Source: Kiritimatiellia bacterium (GTDB lineage Bacteria; Verrucomicrobiota; Kiritimatiellia; RFP12; UBA3636). Taken from it: 36,855 nucleotides of DNA. Position numbers and translations under genes: made by a program. Numbering within the stretch: the first letter of the stretch is position 1; each line of letters begins with the position of its first letter. The notes under the pieces were generated by a model. It made no database searches, had not been told where the DNA came from, and worked only from the letters and a program-made list of their open reading frames with translations. Positions 33,055 through 36,855 of the stretch are shown one piece after another. The DNA lies in contig JAGCJJ010000076.1 of assembly GCA_017648065.1 (NCBI GenBank), forward strand, positions 1 to 36,855, read 5' to 3'.

Positions 33055-33083
33055 TTGACCTTTATATTCTTATAATGTAAAAT
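33055..33083 (+). promoter_or_regulatory. Promoter of the second surface-protein gene
   Basis: TTGACC (33055-33060), 17-bp spacer, TAAAAT (33078-33083). RNA would start near 33090, a leader of about 57 nt ending in aaggattatat before the ATG at 33147. Confidence 0.55.
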
Positions 33084-33146
33084 TGTTTCTACAAGTGGAG
33101 AAATATTATTTATCAAATTTTATCATTTGTACAATAAGGATTATAT

Positions 33147-36100
33147 ATGAAAAAAAATATCAAATGGTTGTTGTCTCTCGTAGTTATGTTTAGCCTGTTA
33201 TCAGAGGTAAGTGCTGTTGTATATAGAACAGGCTTTCAGCAATTTAAATATGGTTGTAATTCTAATTCGTCAGCTGATTTGACTCAGACAGTTGCATCTA
33301 TAACTGATGCAACTAAGTTAGATGTTACAGAAACAACACTTATGGCTAGTATCAATGGTACTGGGAGTATTTTAAATCCAGTTTCTGGTAAGACATGGAA
33401 ATGGGGTGATAAGACCACCTTTGGTTATGAAGCAGAAATTTATCTTGAGCCAGGTGTGTATGATTTCTGGGGAAGATTTGATGATGGCGGTGCTGTCCTA
33501 ATAAATGACAATGTAATTTATACACATGGTGCTGAATCTGGATATAATAAAAGCCCTGCTATAGGAACATTTGAGGCTACTACAGCTGGTTGGTATAATT
33601 TCCGTGGCTATGTTTGGGATTGGAGTGGCGGAAAAAATCCGGTCGATGCAAAAAGTGCTATTCAAATGAGAAAGGATGGCGGCGATTGGATTATCGATAT
33701 GGCTGGTGTTCCTGCCCGCTATGCTACAGGTGAAGAGTATGTCGCTATTACAGAAGTAAAATCTGCAAAACGCAAGGATTGCTATGTTGTTGTTGCTTCA
33801 GTGACATTGCCAGAAGGAGTAACAGCTCAGGTTTATACATTGGCTTCCTCTGGAAATATCGGCTATGCTGAAAAAGCAGCTTGGGCAACAGCAACAGCAG
33901 CTCAAGAGATTACTGGTAATGGTGAAGCTCAGGAATTAAGCTTTACAATTGATTGCAGTGGGATTTCTGATCCTTACATCGTAGTTTATTCTGAAAGCAT
34001 CAATACAACAGGCTTGTCAGAGTCTTATGCAGCAGATGCTAAGTGGAATACTGCTTGTGCTTATTCTTCGTTGTTATCTATTGATGAAGCAGGTATAAAT
34101 CCTCTTGTTATTGACAATGCTACTCTAGTTCATAATAGTGACGGGACTTATACGGTTTCAGGTTCCCTTTATGGAGTGACTGCTGACATTTATTTTATTG
34201 CAAATGATGGAAGCACATCAGTAACAAATATTATTCAAGCAGGTGTAGAGGTAGGAAATTCTTTCTCTGGTGCTTTATCGGGGCTATCTTCCGATAAAAC
34301 CTACAATGTTTCATTATATGCAGATGGAGATTTTTGCGAATTAGAAAAGCCAATCGGTATTATTTATACAGGTGATCTAAAATTTAGTAATCCAGTAAAT
34401 CCAGATGAAATAGGTCTAAAACCAGGAAGTGTAACTGTTTCTCGTGTAAATGCTGATCCATATCCTATTACATTTAGCTATGCAATAACATCTACTGAGG
34501 CATCAGCAGCTGAGGGTGTAACATGGGCTGCACCACTAGCTTCTGTTACAATCCCTGCTGGTTCAACAAGTGTTGATATACCAGTTGTGCCTTTAATGGA
34601 CACAAATATAAGTAAGGATATTAGCTTATTTATCAGCATAAATGAGGGAAATTACGAGCTTCCAGCTCCGTGTGAGTTGATTCTTAATAATAGAGATAAG
34701 CTTATATCTGCATTTTATTCTTTAAAGAGGGTTTATACTCCTTCGACTGCTATTAAAGAGATGCTTGGTGGAAATAAATATGAAGATTTCCCTGTCCTAT
34801 TGCGCTTGCCTAAAGAAACTTCTAATATGTTGACTTCAAGTAATGGAACAGATCTTTTCATAGTTGATGAAAATGGCAAAGAATTGTCCTTTGAGGTTGA
34901 TATATTTAATGAAGAAGGAGAATCTCTTGTATGGGTAAAGGTTCCAAGCTTCTCTGCTGATACAGAGCTTGAGCTATACTATTCAGGTATCGAAAATTAT
35001 GAGAATAATCCAACAGATGTATGGACAAAGTTTGCTGGCGTATGGCATTTTTCTCCACAGCAGGCAAATGCAACAGAGCTCGCAGATTCAACAGGCAATG
35101 GTCTTGTTGGAAGCACTTCTGGTGAAGTTTCTGTTTATGATGGAGAGGATTCTGTTGCTGGAATGGGCGGTCTTTATACAACGCAGAAGATTCAAACCCC
35201 AGATTATGATGCATATCTTGATGATTTGGCAAAATTCAGTGCCTCTGGTTGGTTTAAATTGCCTCTTCAGAGCAATGGCTATGCTACTTTCTTCTATAAA
35301 AAGAATGGCGGAAATTGGGCTGATAGAAATGGCTGGTATATAGAATTAAGTCAAAGCACAACTAAAGCAAATCTTGTTTTAGATAATACCTCTACCTTGT
35401 ATTTTAATGATGTTAGCCAAAATTGGAATTATTTTAATGTTGTTTCTGATGGAACAGGTGTAAAGGTTTACATCAATGGTTCTAGCTCTCCTGCAACAAA
35501 GAGGGATAATTATGTAATACAGGCCAGTGGTAAAGGAGCCGAAATTTCCTTTGAGAATTGTGCTGTTCGTGAATTTCGTGTTCGTAATGGTGTAGCTTCT
35601 CCAGAGCTAACAGCTCTTGAATATGCGGTTATGGCAGATAAGGAGTTTTTTGTATGTAGTGAAGCAATATTGACTGATAATACTGCAATAAAATTGAGCG
35701 TTCCATCCATAGCAAGCAATGCAGATGGTTCCTTTACTGCATCAGTTGAGGTTATTGAAAATTCTGGCTCCGTTGGCTTTATATATGATAGAAGAGACTT
35801 TGCAATAACAAATATTGTTGCACAGGTTGAAGGTGCTGGCTTGGTTACAGAAATTCCACAAAACCTAGTAGTAAACAAAACATATATGCTTTGCTCATAC
35901 GGAAAGAATGCAGCAGGAACAGAAACCTTGGTTAAGGGACCTATCTTCTATAATGGTAATATATCAATTGAAAAACTTTCTGATTCGGAGGAATTTGGAT
36001 TGGTTCCAGGTGTATTCCGTATTTCGCGTGAAGATACAGCATTTGATCTAATAGTAAATATTGCTTGCTCAGGTACTGCTATTGCTGGTCAAACCTACGA

Positions 36101-36855
36101 GAGTATTCCTTCTACTGTAATAATCCCAGCTGGTTCAACCTATGTTGATGTAGAGGTTAAGCCAATGCTTGATTTTGCAGTAAATTCAGACACGACGGTA
36201 AATGTTACATTAGCAGATGGTCTATATGATGTTGATGCTTCTCAATCCTCTGTGGAAATGACAGTTATCAACGTAAAAGCTCCAGAGGGCAGCAATACAT
36301 GGGTTGCATCAACAAAAGGTCTTGCTTCAGATCCAAATAATTGGTCCAAGGGGCATATCCCACAAGATGGCGATGCAATTCTGTTTGATCACAATTTCTC
36401 AACACAGGATTGTGTTTGGGATGTTGATGCTGTGCTTGCAAGCTGGACACAAAAGGAAGGCTATACAGGTACTATTGAATTTCAGACAACCTTTGATGAC
36501 ACTCTCCCACAGGTTAAGGTGCTTGGAGATGTTGAAGTATTAAATGGTGTTTGGACACATTCTGCAAACAATGCTGAAGAGGTTTATCGTTTAGCTGTAG
36601 ATGTTGGAGGTGATTTTACTCTAGCAACAGCAGCAAAAATTGATGTTCGATTGAAGGGATTTGCTAGAAAACAAAGCTATCCTAATGCGGGACTAGGTGT
36701 TCATGCAGGTGGTACATCAAAAGGAGACAAGGTTTATGGTGACTTGTATGAGCCAATTAACCTAGGAAGTGGCTCTGAAAATGCTGGTGGTGGAGCTGTT
36801 CACCTTGTTGTTGGTGGAGATGCAATTCTTGAGGGCTTGATTACAACTCAATCTC
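33147..36855 (+). CDS. Giant modular surface protein, 3' end beyond the window
   Basis: I read this frame without a stop from ATG 33147 to the last base: at least 1236 codons, so it is a partial gene. A signal peptide (about 1-23, ending ...SEVSA) is followed by VVYRTG and a PA14-like module (about 25-195, with FWGRFDDGGAVLIND and a GWYNFRGYV strand). Next come a beta module (325-408), a Calx-beta-like module (425-515), DUF2341 (about 541-618: DFPVLLRLP...ELELYYSG), a LamG-like concanavalin fold (about 620-830: VWHFSPQQ..GWFKLP) and then a second beta plus Calx-beta-like pair (850-1038). From 1050 it becomes W-x-N-W-S-x-G-x-x-P, the start of a repetitive beta-helix or autotransporter-like region. 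AAGGA precedes the start. Likely a cell-surface adhesin or glycan-binding protein. Confidence 0.85.
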   Translation, partial: MKKNIKWLLSLVVMFSLLSEVSAVVYRTGFQQFKYGCNSNSSADLTQTVASITDATKLDVTETTLMASINGTGSILNPVSGKTWKWGDKTTFGYEAEIYLEPGVYDFWGRFDDGGAVLINDNVIYTHGAESGYNKSPAIGTFEATTAGWYNFRGYVWDWSGGKNPVDAKSAIQMRKDGGDWIIDMAGVPARYATGEEYVAITEVKSAKRKDCYVVVASVTLPEGVTAQVYTLASSGNIGYAEKAAWATATAAQEITGNGEAQELSFTIDCSGISDPYIVVYSESINTTGLSESYAADAKWNTACAYSSLLSIDEAGINPLVIDNATLVHNSDGTYTVSGSLYGVTADIYFIANDGSTSVTNIIQAGVEVGNSFSGALSGLSSDKTYNVSLYADGDFCELEKPIGIIYTGDLKFSNPVNPDEIGLKPGSVTVSRVNADPYPITFSYAITSTEASAAEGVTWAAPLASVTIPAGSTSVDIPVVPLMDTNISKDISLFISINEGNYELPAPCELILNNRDKLISAFYSLKRVYTPSTAIKEMLGGNKYEDFPVLLRLPKETSNMLTSSNGTDLFIVDENGKELSFEVDIFNEEGESLVWVKVPSFSADTELELYYSGIENYENNPTDVWTKFAGVWHFSPQQANATELADSTGNGLVGSTSGEVSVYDGEDSVAGMGGLYTTQKIQTPDYDAYLDDLAKFSASGWFKLPLQSNGYATFFYKKNGGNWADRNGWYIELSQSTTKANLVLDNTSTLYFNDVSQNWNYFNVVSDGTGVKVYINGSSSPATKRDNYVIQASGKGAEISFENCAVREFRVRNGVASPELTALEYAVMADKEFFVCSEAILTDNTAIKLSVPSIASNADGSFTASVEVIENSGSVGFIYDRRDFAITNIVAQVEGAGLVTEIPQNLVVNKTYMLCSYGKNAAGTETLVKGPIFYNGNISIEKLSDSEEFGLVPGVFRISREDTAFDLIVNIACSGTAIAGQTYESIPSTVIIPAGSTYVDVEVKPMLDFAVNSDTTVNVTLADGLYDVDASQSSVEMTVINVKAPEGSNTWVASTKGLASDPNNWSKGHIPQDGDAILFDHNFSTQDCVWDVDAVLASWTQKEGYTGTIEFQTTFDDTLPQVKVLGDVEVLNGVWTHSANNAEEVYRLAVDVGGDFTLATAAKIDVRLKGFARKQSYPNAGLGVHAGGTSKGDKVYGDLYEPINLGSGSENAGGGAVHLVVGGDAILEGLITTQS

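Noticed and set aside
33055-33076. TTGACC paired with TATAAT at 33071-33076
   Set aside because: The spacer is only 10 bp. The TAAAAT at 33078-33083 gives the standard 17 bp.
34906-35878. Reading frames on both strands at 34906-35878 and 36268-36543
   Set aside because: They are shadows of the large open frame starting at 33147, with no start-site signals or family features of their own.

Overview
The window looks like chromosomal DNA from a Gram-negative, low-GC bacterium of the PVC superphylum, most likely a Kiritimatiellota or Lentisphaerota relative living in a host or anaerobic habitat. The pointers are a Minf_1886-type small protein (a family I know from PVC bacteria), Kdo transferase WaaA (lipopolysaccharide), several outer-membrane or lipoprotein genes, GatCAB, and very large secreted proteins with PA14-like, DUF2341, LamG-like and Calx-beta-like modules. 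Several promoters fit a sigma-70 TTGNNN / 17-18 bp / TANNNT pattern, and some operons end in clear hairpin-plus-T terminators.

Layout. (1) 1-1942: an accessory island with one DUF4143-type AAA ATPase gene. Its flanks are degenerate repeat-like DNA, including an 18-bp inverted pair at 41-58 and 1897-1914, and a 3 x 23 bp tandem repeat sits at its promoter. (2) 1943-7208, minus strand: a Cys-rich GT4 glycosyltransferase, a small ExbD-like lipoprotein, valS and an outer-membrane beta-barrel protein. (3) 7299-8225, plus strand: a leucine-rich-repeat lipoprotein, divergent from the barrel gene, with interlocked promoters. (4) 8325-17585, minus strand: a long same-strand run in the order exonuclease, FHA membrane protein, PEGA-repeat protein, araD, alpha/alpha-toroid-like secreted protein, queH, gatC-gatA-gatB. 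(5) 17733-22736, plus strand: an envelope-glycan operon with an extended-SDR epimerase, a UbiA-type decaprenyl-phosphate phosphoribosyltransferase, an unrecognised protein made of two similar halves, waaA and comF. (6) 22886-29366, minus strand: DUF481 outer-membrane protein, Minf_1886 protein, HIT protein, GspE/PilB ATPase, thrC, a short-chain dehydrogenase and a VUT/YhhQ-type queuosine-precursor transporter. (7) 29448-29753, minus strand: tRNA-Ser(CGA) and tRNA-Leu(TAG), each with its own promoter. (8) 30049 to the end, plus strand: two large secreted surface proteins. The second has no stop codon before the window edge (at least 1236 codons).

How the genes fit together. Translation and tRNA biology are well represented: valS, the GatCAB amidotransferase, QueH for the last step of queuosine synthesis, the VUT transporter for a queuosine precursor, and two tRNAs. 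Envelope building is the second theme: WaaA, the polyprenyl-phosphate pentose pathway, the GT4 enzyme, barrel proteins and lipoproteins. The FHA/PEGA pair looks like a signalling or envelope-anchored regulatory pair whose kinase is not in this window. The right end carries giant modular exoproteins whose shared N-terminal module and promoter-proximal repeats are the most interesting accessory feature. I see no CRISPR array, transposase, integrase, phage gene or rRNA.
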